From contig NZ_BMPO01000004.1 of the NCBI RefSeq assembly GCF_014647635.1, forward strand, positions 1-64,000: a stretch of 64,000 nucleotides of DNA. Reading direction: 5' to 3'. Origin of the DNA: Pseudomonas matsuisoli. GTDB taxonomy: Bacteria; Pseudomonadota; Gammaproteobacteria; Pseudomonadales; Pseudomonadaceae. The notes beneath the pieces are model-generated. The model searched no databases, was not told where the DNA came from, and was given only the letters and a program-made list of their open reading frames with translations. Made by a program: the position numbers and the translations under genes. Shown in pieces: positions 27,606 to 35,640 of the stretch. How positions within the stretch are numbered: position 1 is the first letter of the stretch; each line of letters starts with the position of its first letter.

Positions 27606-28898
27606 ATGACTTCTGCTGGCAACCACAACGACACCCTCCTGGCCTTTCGTGAACAACATGTGCCGCGCGGCATCCTGACGGCCCACCCGGTGGTGGCCGC
27701 TCGCGCGCAGGGCACGGAATTGTGGGATGTCGACGGCAAGCGCTATCTGGATTTCGTCGGTGGGATCGGCGTACTCAACACCGGCCATAACCATCCAAAG
27801 GTGGTCGAGGCGGTACGTCGCCAAGTAGGCGAAATCTCCCACGCCAGCTTTCAGGTCGTCGCCTACAACAGCTATCTGCAGGTCTGCGCACGGCTGAACA
27901 AACTGATCGGTGGCGATGAGCACTACAAGAGCGTGCTCTTCACCTCCGGCGCCGAAGCCGTCGAAAACGCCATCAAGATCGCCCGCAGCTACACGAACCG
28001 CCCGGGTGTGATCTCGTTCCGCGGTGGCTTCCATGGCCGCACCCTGCTGGGCGTCACGCTCACCGGGTTCGGCACCCCGTACAAACAAAATTTCGGCCCC
28101 TTCCCTTCGGACATCTTCCACGCGCCCTACCCCAATGCGTTCCGTGGCGTGACGACCGAAAAGGCCCTGCAGGGGCTGGAAGAAGTCTTCGCCACCGACA
28201 TCGCACCTGATCGCGTCGCCGCCATCATCATCGAGCCGGTCCAGGGCGACGGCGGCTTTCTCCCGGCACCGGTGGAATTCATGCAAGCGCTGCGCGCGCT
28301 CTGCACACGCCATGGCATCGTGCTTATCTGCGACGAAATCCAGGTGGGTTTCGGGCGTACCGGCACACTGTTCGGCTTCCAGCATTCCGGCATCCAGCCG
28401 GACCTCGTCACGACCGCCAAGAGCCTGGCGGGCGGTCTACCGCTGTCCGGCGTCGTCGGGCGGGCGGAGATCATGGATGCACCCACACCTGGCGGTCTCG
28501 GTGGCACCTACGGCGGTAACGCCGTCGCCTGTGCTGCGGCCCTCGCGGTGTTGGACCTGTTCGAGGAAGAAGACCTGCTCGGCCAGGGCGAACGCCTGGC
28601 GACGCAGCTTCGCAGCGGCCTTCTCGATCTGCAGAAAAGCCACCCCCGGATTGGCGAAGTCCGCGGCCTCGGTTTCATGCTGGCGATCGAGATCGTCGCC
28701 GACGACGAGGCAAAAACGCCCGATGCGACGCTCGCACAGAAGATCATCGATGAAGCCCGCGCAGCCGGCCTGCTGGTCATCAAGTGCGGCGTCCACCGAA
28801 ACGTCATCCGCTTCCTCGCACCCCTGACCACCACCGACGCGCAATTGGCCGAAGCCTTGCAGGCGTTGAAGACCGCCTTGGTGAAGGCCGGCGCGTGA
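27606..28898 (+). CDS. gabT: 4-aminobutyrate aminotransferase
   Basis: A 430-residue class III aminotransferase converting GABA (or a related omega-amino acid) and 2-oxoglutarate to succinate semialdehyde and glutamate. It has VLFTSGAEAVENAIKIAR (phosphate cup), FHGRTLLGVTLTG, LICDEIQVGFGRTG with the PLP-pairing aspartate, and the PLP lysine Lys272 in TTAKSLAGG; GGTYGGNAVACAAALAVL follows. The order and length match E. coli GabT. GGAGA lies 6 bases before the ATG at 27606; an in-frame ATG at 27594 is an alternative. gabD lies nearby on the opposite strand. An Lrp-type regulator follows two genes later. Confidence 0.93.
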   Translation: MTSAGNHNDTLLAFREQHVPRGILTAHPVVAARAQGTELWDVDGKRYLDFVGGIGVLNTGHNHPKVVEAVRRQVGEISHASFQVVAYNSYLQVCARLNKLIGGDEHYKSVLFTSGAEAVENAIKIARSYTNRPGVISFRGGFHGRTLLGVTLTGFGTPYKQNFGPFPSDIFHAPYPNAFRGVTTEKALQGLEEVFATDIAPDRVAAIIIEPVQGDGGFLPAPVEFMQALRALCTRHGIVLICDEIQVGFGRTGTLFGFQHSGIQPDLVTTAKSLAGGLPLSGVVGRAEIMDAPTPGGLGGTYGGNAVACAAALAVLDLFEEEDLLGQGERLATQLRSGLLDLQKSHPRIGEVRGLGFMLAIEIVADDEAKTPDATLAQKIIDEARAAGLLVIKCGVHRNVIRFLAPLTTTDAQLAEALQALKTALVKAGA

Positions 28899-29100
28899 CA
28901 CCCGACTGGGGCGGACGGTAACGCTTGTGCAAGCGCCGCCCCATTCATCGGCCCAAAACGATGCAGGAAACGGTGGTGCGCCTCGCACCCCCAGCGCTGG
29001 CACGGGCCGTTATCGGCATGGAACACGACGCGCAGATCTCGCTCGGGCACACCGTTCGGACGGATCTACAACAGAGCGTGAAGGCACGAGGAAGACTTCG

Positions 29101-29778
29101 ATGAGGATCACGCAGTACAAGGCGCTTGGCTTCTCCTGCTACGGCACGCTGATGGATCGCGAAGGGGGAGTACTGGAAGGTCTGCGCCCCTTGTTGGCGC
29201 ACACGCAACCGAAATGGCTGATGGCCGCCTATGTGCGGACCCTCGGTGAGCTGCGGACGCAGGCGCCTTCCTCCGGCCAAAAAGCGCTGCATGCGCAAAC
29301 CTACCTGCGTCTGGCGCAGGACTTGCAGCAACCCGAAGACTGGGATGCCGGGCTCGCTTTTGGTAACAACGCAGGACGTTGGCCGATCTTCGAAGACGCC
29401 CCAGGCGCCCTGATGTACCTGAGCAAGTTCTACCGCCTGGTATTGCTTCCACCGGCGGACATGGACGACGCCACCGTGCTGACCGAACGCCTGCCCGTGA
29501 CCTTCGACGCCATCGTCGACCACCGGGCAGAAGATCCTCACAGTGCGCTGGACAAGGCTTTGAAAACGCTGGACCTGGATCGCTCCGATTTACTGCCCGT
29601 GCGCAGCCCGGCAACGGACGATCCCTGGCAAGGCGTGGTGGACTTCCCGGTCTGCACGTTGCGACGTCGTCACGGCTTGCCGTGGCAGAAAGCGGCGCAG
29701 GCCATCGATGTAAAACGGTGCGAATACGCAAGCCTCGCCGATCTGGTTCATGCACACCAGATCGCGTTACGGGCGTAA
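29101..29778 (+). CDS. Catalytically degenerate HAD-like protein (pseudoenzyme), paralogue of the gene at 20813
   Basis: A 225-residue protein that aligns from its start with the haloacid-dehalogenase-type protein at 20813: YKALGFSCYGTLMD against FKAMSFDVVGTLID. The nucleophile aspartate is replaced by Ser12 (codon TCC, two changes from GAC). The motif II Thr-Asn has become Pro-Pro in LVLLPPADMD, and the motif III lysine of EKPDP has become Glu in RAEDPHSA. The reading frame is otherwise intact, so the gene is maintained. GAGGAAG precedes the ATG. It lies between gabT and an Lrp-type regulator; a binding or regulatory role is possible but unproven. Confidence 0.82.
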   Translation: MRITQYKALGFSCYGTLMDREGGVLEGLRPLLAHTQPKWLMAAYVRTLGELRTQAPSSGQKALHAQTYLRLAQDLQQPEDWDAGLAFGNNAGRWPIFEDAPGALMYLSKFYRLVLLPPADMDDATVLTERLPVTFDAIVDHRAEDPHSALDKALKTLDLDRSDLLPVRSPATDDPWQGVVDFPVCTLRRRHGLPWQKAAQAIDVKRCEYASLADLVHAHQIALRA

Positions 29779-29823
29779 CGCACCAACCTCTGACGAGATA
29801 TTTTTGGGTGTGAGGGATTTTCG

Positions 29824-30315
29824 ATGGACGCAGGCATGAAGCTGGACCGGATCGACATCAACATTCTGGTGCAACTACAGAAAGACGGTCGCATGACCAA
29901 CGTCGCCCTCGCCGAGGCGGTCGGCCTGTCACCCAGCCCCTGCCTGCAACGCGTCAAACGACTGGAGTCGGCCGGCTTCATCAGCGGTTACGAAGCGCAT
30001 GTCGACCTTTCCAAGCTGGCGAACACCGTCACCGTATTCACCGAAATCACTCTGTCCGACCATAAGCGTGGCGACTTCGTGAAGTTCGAGTCGTACATCC
30101 GCAACGTCGACGAGGTGCTGGAATGCCACCTCATCAGCGGTGGCTACGACTATCTGGTGCGTTTCATCACCAGCAGCATCCAGCACTACCAGGAGCTGAT
30201 GGAAGCGATCCTCGACAAGAACATCGGCATCGAGAAGTACTTCAGCTACATCGTCATCAAGTCGCCAGTGATCAAGAACGCCATGCCGCTGCGGAGTTTG
30301 ATCAAGGCGGGATGA
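29824..30315 (+). CDS. Lrp/AsnC-family transcriptional regulator
   Basis: A 163-residue regulator. The N-terminal helix-turn-helix spans about residues 5-60 (LDRIDINILVQLQKDGRMTNVALAEAVGLSPSPCLQRVKRLESAGFI). The RAM ligand-binding beta-alpha-beta domain follows (residues 70-150), with VLECHLISGGYDYLVRFI typical of Lrp-type effector pockets. GAGGGA precedes the ATG. It is 45 bp after the HAD-like gene on the same strand as gabT, so it probably regulates gabT and/or the divergent gabD in response to an amino acid. The effector is unknown. Confidence 0.92.
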   Translation: MDAGMKLDRIDINILVQLQKDGRMTNVALAEAVGLSPSPCLQRVKRLESAGFISGYEAHVDLSKLANTVTVFTEITLSDHKRGDFVKFESYIRNVDEVLECHLISGGYDYLVRFITSSIQHYQELMEAILDKNIGIEKYFSYIVIKSPVIKNAMPLRSLIKAG

Positions 30316-30344
30316 GGCCGATGGGGTTAAATGTTTCCGCACAT

Positions 30345-30405
30345 TGTAGGGGCGACTTTAGTCGCCAAGGCGGCTAAAGCGGATCGCCGCCCGGCCGCCC
30401 CTACA
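30345..30405. repeat. Dispersed palindromic repeat, GGGGCGACTTTAGTCGC family
   Basis: TGTAGGGGCGACTTTAGTCG followed by GGCTAAAGCGGATCGCCG and closing with GCCGCCCCTACA. The outer arms pair and the GCGACTTTAGTCGC core is itself a palindrome. It lies between the convergent Lrp-type and gabD genes. Confidence 0.88.
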
Positions 30406-30455
30406 GGTAGCGTTGGCCGCCTGACCTACCCTACGCGTACATTTCATCGTACAGA

Positions 30456-31916
30456 TCAATCCAACCCACCGATATGCCACGCCTTGATCTCAAGGAATTC
30501 GTCCAGACCGTACTTCGAGCCCTCACGGCCAATACCGGATTGCTTGATGCCGCCAAAGGGCGCGACGTCCATCGAGATCACGCCGGTGTTGAGCCCGACC
30601 ATGCCGAACTCCAGCGCCTCGCCCACACGCCATGAACGGCGCATGTCTTGCGTGAAGTAGTAAGCCCCCAGACCGAACGGCGTGGCGTTGGCCAGCTCGA
30701 TGGCTTCCTCTTCCGTAGAGAAGCGGAACAACGGTGCGACCGGGCCAAAGGTCTCTTCGCCCGCCAGGCGCATGTCAGGCGTAGCGTCCGTGAGAATGGT
30801 CGGCTGGGTGTAGAGGTCGTCGCCGGATGGTGCACCACCTAGCAACACCTTAGCGCCTTTCTCCAAGGCATCACCGATATGCGCGGCGACCTTATCGACC
30901 GCAGCCCGGTTGATCAGCGGCCCAAGCGTGACGCCTTCTTCCAGGCCATTGCCGACCTTGAGCGTGGCGACTTCCGCAGCCAGCCGCTCAGCGAAGCGAT
31001 CGTAGATGCCGTCCTGCACGAGAATGCGGTTGGCGCACACACAGGTCTGCCCGGCATTGCGGAATTTGCTCTGCATCACGCCCGCGATGGCGAGGTCCAG
31101 ATCAGCGTCATCAAACACGATGAAGGGTGCGTTTCCGCCCAGCTCCAGGCTCAGGCGCTTGATGTTGTCGGCGCACTGGCTCATCAGCAATTTGCCGACA
31201 TTGGTGGAACCGGTGAAGGTGAGTTTACGCACCAAGGGGTTACCGGTGAGCTGGCTGCCGATGCCCGCAGGCAGGCCGGTGACGACTTGGATCGTGCCTT
31301 TTGGAAAGCCCGCGCGCTCAGCCAATACTGCCAGCGCCAAGGCCGAGAACGGCGTCATTTCGGAAGGTTTGACGACCACCGTGCAGCCTGCTGCCAGCGC
31401 AGGCGCGCATTTGCGAGTGATCATCGCCGCCGGGAAGTTCCATGGCGTGATGGCGGCGGCGACGCCAACTGGCTGCTTCAAGGTGATGATGCGGCGATCC
31501 GCTGTCGGCGCGGGAATGGTGTCGCCGTAGATGCGCCGGGCTTCCTCCGCAAACCACTTGATGAAGGTCGCCGCGTAGGCAATCTCGCCACGGGACTCAG
31601 CCAGCGGCTTGCCCTGCTCGGCGGTCATGATCTGGGCCAGGTCGTCCTGGTTCTCCAACATCAGCTGGTGCCACTTTTCCAGAAGCTTGGCGCGTTCCGC
31701 CGGCGTGACCTTGCGCCAGCTCTTCCAGGCCTGGTCGGCGGATTCGATGGCGCGGCGTGTTTCTTCAGCCTCCAGCGCCGGAATGCGACCGACTTCGCTG
31801 CCGTCGGCAGGATTGATCACGGGCAGCGTGGCGCCGTTGTCGGCAGCGATCCATTCACCACCGACATAAGCACGGTCGACCAGCAGGGACGGGTCTTTCA
31901 ATCGGGTTCTGAGCAT
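30456..31916 (-). CDS. gabD: Succinate-semialdehyde dehydrogenase (NADP-dependent)
   Basis: A 486-residue aldehyde dehydrogenase of the GabD type, oxidising succinate semialdehyde to succinate. It has ITPWNFPAAMITRKCAPALA, VVKPSEMTP, the cofactor loop FTGSTNVGKLLM, general base Glu in SLELGGNAPFIVFDD, catalytic Cys in NAGQTCVCANR, and EETFGPVAPLFRF. The C-terminus SKYGLDEFLEIKAWHIGGLD resembles E. coli GabD. The ATG at 31916 gives the full-length protein. Together with gabT it completes GABA degradation to succinate, although the two are on opposite strands and not in one operon. Confidence 0.95.
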   Translation of the reverse strand: MLRTRLKDPSLLVDRAYVGGEWIAADNGATLPVINPADGSEVGRIPALEAEETRRAIESADQAWKSWRKVTPAERAKLLEKWHQLMLENQDDLAQIMTAEQGKPLAESRGEIAYAATFIKWFAEEARRIYGDTIPAPTADRRIITLKQPVGVAAAITPWNFPAAMITRKCAPALAAGCTVVVKPSEMTPFSALALAVLAERAGFPKGTIQVVTGLPAGIGSQLTGNPLVRKLTFTGSTNVGKLLMSQCADNIKRLSLELGGNAPFIVFDDADLDLAIAGVMQSKFRNAGQTCVCANRILVQDGIYDRFAERLAAEVATLKVGNGLEEGVTLGPLINRAAVDKVAAHIGDALEKGAKVLLGGAPSGDDLYTQPTILTDATPDMRLAGEETFGPVAPLFRFSTEEEAIELANATPFGLGAYYFTQDMRRSWRVGEALEFGMVGLNTGVISMDVAPFGGIKQSGIGREGSKYGLDEFLEIKAWHIGGLD

Positions 31917-32047
31917 GGTGGATTCTTCGTGGGGGTCGATGGAAAAAGTCTAAAAAAATGCCGCGAAGGCGAGGTGCCGAATCGCGGCTGAAGATGGAAA
32001 GAGATGCCGTATTTCAGGATGTGACGGCAGGGTGTGCGGTCCGTTTT

Positions 32048-32150
32048 TGTAGGAGCCAGCCGGGCTGCGATCAGCTTGCTGGCGATCCGATCTAACCGAC
32101 GATGTACCGTTGCCTGATTGAACGCGATCGCCAGCACGCTGGCTCCTACA
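32048..32150. repeat. REP-like inverted repeat, TGTAGGAGCCAGC family
   Basis: TGTAGGAGCCAGCCGGGCTG at the left and CGCTGGCTCCTACA at the right, with CTTGCTGGCGATC and GATCGCCAGCA as inner arms. It sits between gabD and the permease gene, both on the minus strand. Related copies are at 35175, 35284 and 55236. Confidence 0.88.
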
Positions 32151-32171
32151 AAGAGCGTGTTCTGGCGTAGA

Positions 32172-32966
32172 TCACGCCTGCTTATTCCCTCCGCGCCCGG
32201 CGATCATCACCATGAGCAACGTAATCGCCACGAGCATCGTGCTGATGGCGGCGATGGTCGGGTCGATCTCGTCACGCAGTGCGGTGAACATCCGCTTGGT
32301 GATGGTTTCGTTGCTACCGCCTGAGATGAACAGCGCCACGACGGTTTCATCCAGCGAGGTGATGAAGGCGAACAAGGCCGCTGACACCACGCTCGGCTTG
32401 ATCTGCGGCAGGGTTACCGCCATGAACGCTCGGAAGCGGTTCATGCCCAGGCTGCGGGCGACCATTTCCTGGGTCATGTCGAAGTTACGCAAGCCCGCCA
32501 GCACCGCGATGATGACGTAGGGCAACGCCAGCATGATGTGGGCGAAGACCAGCCCAAGCAGCGTGCTGATCATGCCAACCCGCGCATAGACGAAGAACAC
32601 GCCCGCCGCGATGAGGATGATCGGCACCATCATCGGCAACAGCAGCACCAACTGCAGGGTGCGCATGATTTTCAGCGTCGAATTGTTGATCGCATAGGCC
32701 GCTGCGATGCCGATGGGTAGGCTGATTACGGTAGTGGCGACCGCCACGATGAAGCTCACCTTGGTTGCCGACATCCATTCGATGCTGCTGAAGAACGCCT
32801 CGTACCAACGCAGTGAATAGGCCTTCGGCGGGAATTGCAGGAACCGCGCCTCGGAGAAGGACATCGGGATGACGATCAGCACCGGGATCACCAGGTACGC
32901 GAGGATCAGCGCGACCAATGCGGCGAACAGGATGCGCGACGGCTTGAGGCTTCGCAGGACGTTCAT
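32172..32966 (-). CDS. ABC transporter permease, PotC-like
   Basis: A 264-residue inner-membrane permease with six predicted helices. The EAA loop reads ARSLGMNRFRAFMAVTLPQIKPSV (EAA-like, G at the usual place), the contact with the ATPase. FVYARVGMISTLLGLVFAHIMLALPYVIIAVLAGL precedes it, as in PotC/YdcV proteins for spermidine or putrescine. Its ATG overlaps the stop of the upstream permease (TGATG), so the two are translationally coupled. No ATPase gene follows; the likely partner is the PotA-like gene at 26190. Confidence 0.9.
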   Translation of the reverse strand: MNVLRSLKPSRILFAALVALILAYLVIPVLIVIPMSFSEARFLQFPPKAYSLRWYEAFFSSIEWMSATKVSFIVAVATTVISLPIGIAAAYAINNSTLKIMRTLQLVLLLPMMVPIILIAAGVFFVYARVGMISTLLGLVFAHIMLALPYVIIAVLAGLRNFDMTQEMVARSLGMNRFRAFMAVTLPQIKPSVVSAALFAFITSLDETVVALFISGGSNETITKRMFTALRDEIDPTIAAISTMLVAITLLMVMIAGRGGNKQA

Positions 32967-33895
32967 CAGCGCACCCCCAGCACACGTTCGATGGGTATCA
33001 CTTTGTTCACCGCCCAGAAGATCAGGAACACCACCGCCAGCAGCACCAGGCCAACCGCACTCGCCGCGCCCCAGGCGTGGTAGAGCTCGACGTTACGTTG
33101 CACCAGCATGGACACCAGCACGGTGCGCCCGCCGCCCAGCAGCTCCGGCGTGATGAAGAAGCCGAGGCAGATGACGAAGACGAGAATCGAACCTGCCATC
33201 ACGCCCGGTGCCGCCATCGGCAGGAACACGCGGCGGAAGGTGTAGAACGGTTTCGCCCCTAGGCTATCCGACGCCAGCAGGAGGTCGTTGGGAATCTTCT
33301 TCATCACCGAATACAGCGGCAGAACCATGAACGGCAGCATCACGTGCAGCGTGCCGATCACGGTGCCGGTGGCGTTATGCACCAACTCCAGCGGCCGGCT
33401 GATGATGCCGAGGTCGATCAAGGTCTGATTCACCACGCCGCGCCGTTGCAGCAGCACCAGCCAGGCGTAGGAACGCACCAGCACGCTGGTCCAGAACGGC
33501 AGGATCACACAGAGCAGGATCAGGCTCGATATGAGGCCGCTGGTGCGCGCGGCCGCGTAGGCGATAGGAAAGCCAAGCAGAATGGACAGGACCGTGACGA
33601 TCAGGCTGATCTGCAAGGTCGTGCCGAAGGTATCCCAGTAGATGGCTTCGGTGAAAATTCGCGTGTAGTTGGCGAGGGAGAATCCGTCCTCACCTTGGAT
33701 CGACTGTAGCCCAAGCCAGAACATGGGCAGCAGCAGGAGTACGGCGACCATCAGGAGCGCGGGTGTCAGCAGGAGCACCATGGTCAGGTGCTCCTTACGC
33801 TCTTCACGCTGGACATCGGGGCTGGTGAACAGCCCCTTGTCCTGCATCTGCGGTTGGCGCCCAGGCATGGCCTGGACCGTTGACGATTCGGACAT
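32966..33895 (-). CDS. ABC transporter permease, PotB-like
   Basis: A 309-residue permease with a charged N-terminal cytoplasmic stretch (about 40 residues) and six transmembrane segments starting near LLTPALLMVAVLLLLPMFWLGL. The EAA loop is ASDSLGAKPFYTFRRVFLPMAAPGV. It resembles PotB/YdcU subunits of polyamine importers, and would pair with the downstream PotC-like protein to form the channel. The ATG at 33895 is favoured over an upstream in-frame start at 33910 that runs into the binding-protein gene end. It lies 15 bp after the binding protein gene, in one operon. Confidence 0.9.
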   Translation of the reverse strand: MSESSTVQAMPGRQPQMQDKGLFTSPDVQREERKEHLTMVLLLTPALLMVAVLLLLPMFWLGLQSIQGEDGFSLANYTRIFTEAIYWDTFGTTLQISLIVTVLSILLGFPIAYAAARTSGLISSLILLCVILPFWTSVLVRSYAWLVLLQRRGVVNQTLIDLGIISRPLELVHNATGTVIGTLHVMLPFMVLPLYSVMKKIPNDLLLASDSLGAKPFYTFRRVFLPMAAPGVMAGSILVFVICLGFFITPELLGGGRTVLVSMLVQRNVELYHAWGAASAVGLVLLAVVFLIFWAVNKVIPIERVLGVR

Positions 33896-33910
33896 GCTGG
33901 AGCCCCCCAA

Positions 33911-34960
33911 TTACCTGGCTTGAACGAACGACAGCCAGCGCTCTTCCGCTTTCACGCCTTCTTCAGAGGCCCACCACTTGGCCGACAGCACGGCCTGCTT
34001 GGCCATGTTCTCCGGCGAGGACGGCAGGACCGCCGCGCGTTCTTCTGGAATGGTGCCTTCCTTGAAGGCCTCAGGATTGAGCGGGCCGTAGTCGATGATC
34101 ATCGGCAAGGCCGCCTGCAGCTTGGCGCTGATGGCTTCGTTGACGAACTTCATGGCCGCGTCCTTGTGCTTGGTGCCCTTGAGCACGCACAGGGAGTTGG
34201 TTTCCAGAATGCCGTCGTTATAGGTGAAGGCGACCGGCGCACCAGCGGCTTGAACGGCGGACACACGACCGTTCCAGATCTGCACCATGTCCACTTCACC
34301 GTCGCTGATCAGCTGCGCGGACTGGCCACCCGAGGTCCACCAGGTGGTGATCTCCGGCTTGATCTCTTCGAGCTTCTTGAAGGCGCGGTCGACGTCGAGT
34401 GGGTACAGCTTGTCTGCCGGTACGCCGTCTGCCCGCAGGGCGATTTCCAGCGTTGGGCGCGGCAGGTTGCGCAGCGAGCGGGCGCCTGGGAAGTCCTTGG
34501 TGTTCCAGAAATCGGCCCAGGTCTTCGGCGCGCTTTCTTCGTCGAAGGCATCCGTGCGGTAGGCCAATACCGTCGAGTAGCTGATGTAGCCCGCCATGTA
34601 GTCGTCTTTCAATTCGGCGGGCAATTTGGCGAGGTTCGGGATCAGCGCGGGATCGAGCTTCTCGAACAGGCCCTCGGCCTGACCGCGTACGCAGTCGCCC
34701 GTGGGCAGGTCCACTACGTCCCAGCTGACCTGGCCGCTTTCGACCTGCGTCTTGATGATCGGATAGGCCTTGGGCGAGCTGTCTTGTTTCAGCGTCAGCC
34801 CAAGGTTCTTGGCAGCGGGCTCAAGAATGGCCTTGGCCTGGGCCTCCTGATAGGCGCCCCCTTGGGACACGAAGGTGATCTCTTCAGCGACGCTGGCGCC
34901 ACTCAGGGCCATCAGGCCAACGGCGAACAGCGGGAATACTCGCTTGCTTACGTGGGTCAT
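33911..34960 (-). CDS. Periplasmic binding protein, PotD-like (polyamine type)
   Basis: A 349-residue secreted solute-binding protein with signal peptide VFPLFAVGLMALSGASVAEE (cleavage expected after SVA). Mature domain features EITFVSQGGAYQEAQAKA, WDVVDLPTGDCVRGQAEGLFEKLD and WWTSGGQSAQLISDGEVDMVQIWNG are typical of the spermidine/putrescine binding group (SBP family 1/8) including YdcS-like proteins. The ATG at 34960 follows GGAGATTGACC. It is the first gene of the operon with the two permeases. The ligand could be putrescine, GABA or another amine; sequence alone does not tell. Confidence 0.92.
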   Translation of the reverse strand: MTHVSKRVFPLFAVGLMALSGASVAEEITFVSQGGAYQEAQAKAILEPAAKNLGLTLKQDSSPKAYPIIKTQVESGQVSWDVVDLPTGDCVRGQAEGLFEKLDPALIPNLAKLPAELKDDYMAGYISYSTVLAYRTDAFDEESAPKTWADFWNTKDFPGARSLRNLPRPTLEIALRADGVPADKLYPLDVDRAFKKLEEIKPEITTWWTSGGQSAQLISDGEVDMVQIWNGRVSAVQAAGAPVAFTYNDGILETNSLCVLKGTKHKDAAMKFVNEAISAKLQAALPMIIDYGPLNPEAFKEGTIPEERAAVLPSSPENMAKQAVLSAKWWASEEGVKAEERWLSFVQAR

Positions 34961-35174
34961 GGTCAATCTCCAGATGAAGGCAGTGCTGAAGAATGGCGGG
35001 ACGTTTTTCGCTGACGCCTGAATCCGCGCGATTCGGGCGCGTCCTCGCCTCTGACCAATTTAATGATTCCGCCAAATATGAACGCGCTGAAATGACCGAT
35101 GCGGGAACGCATTATTCCGTTTTGCCGGGGGGCGGCGGCATGAATTGCTTGGGGGTGAGTGGAACAGCTCTACC

Positions 35175-35237
35175 TGTAGGAGCCAGCTTGCTGGCGATGC
35201 TTTTGAAAGGCCGATCGCCAGCAAGCTGGCTCCTACA
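35175..35237. repeat. REP-like inverted repeat, TGTAGGAGCCAGC family
   Basis: TGTAGGAGCCAGCTTGCTGG pairs with CCAGCAAGCTGGCTCCTACA across about 23 bases, giving a near-perfect 20-bp stem. It is one of three consecutive REP-like elements in the 680-bp gap between the binding protein gene and the FAD oxidase gene, which contains no coding sequence. Confidence 0.92.
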
Positions 35238-35283
35238 AGTACGGTGATTCGACGATCTTACGCGGCGCGGTGAAGGCGGCTTT

Positions 35284-35389
35284 TGTAGGGGCGGGCCGGG
35301 CTGCGATCAGCTTGCCCGCGAGTGCAATTCCAGGCGCGAAACCGGTGTTGGTCATGCCGCTACATTCGCGAGCAAGCTCGCTCCTATAG
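35284..35389. repeat. REP-like repeat, degenerate inverted pair
   Basis: TGTAGGGGCGGGCCGGGCTG then CAGCTTGCCCGCGAG on the left, and CTCGCGAGCAAGCTCGCTCC-like sequence (CGCGAGCAAGCTCGCTCCTA) on the right. It is a diverged relative of the adjacent element. Confidence 0.8.
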
Positions 35390-35504
35390 GTGAGAGGTGG
35401 CCCAGAGCGATCTCAAGCCTTACGCAGATCTAGTAAGAATGTGTTCAAGATCTTTCCCTCAGCCAACGCACTTTATTAGAAACGTATGAATGCATATCCC
35501 CACC

Positions 35505-35590
35505 GTGGGAGCGGGCCATGCCCGCGAAGCGAGCTCAAGTCACCACCGTTTTACCTGCATCACTCCTTCGCGGGCATGGCCCGCTCCCAC
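35505..35590. repeat. REP-like inverted pair, GTGGGAGCGGGCCATGCCCGC family
   Basis: GTGGGAGCGGGCCATGCCCG with CGCGAAG on the left, and CTTCGCGGGCATGGCCCGCT ending in CCCAC on the right. The stem is about 27 bp; the loop is about 33 bases. It is the same family as 27343-27412. Confidence 0.92.
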
Positions 35591-35640
35591 AGGGGCGGTG
35601 CGTAACGGCTCGCAAGATCGTGAACAGGCTCTAGGAGCCC

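Noticed and set aside
30879-31991. 370-codon open frame opposite gabD
   Set aside because: Antisense shadow of a clear aldehyde dehydrogenase; no family motifs of its own.
33920-35014. 364-codon open frame opposite the PotD-like gene
   Set aside because: It is the complement of a strongly supported binding-protein gene with a signal peptide; high GC produces long antisense frames here.
35175-35590. Three successive repeats considered as a CRISPR array
   Set aside because: The repeats are palindromic REP-type units of different families, spacing is irregular and no cas genes are nearby.
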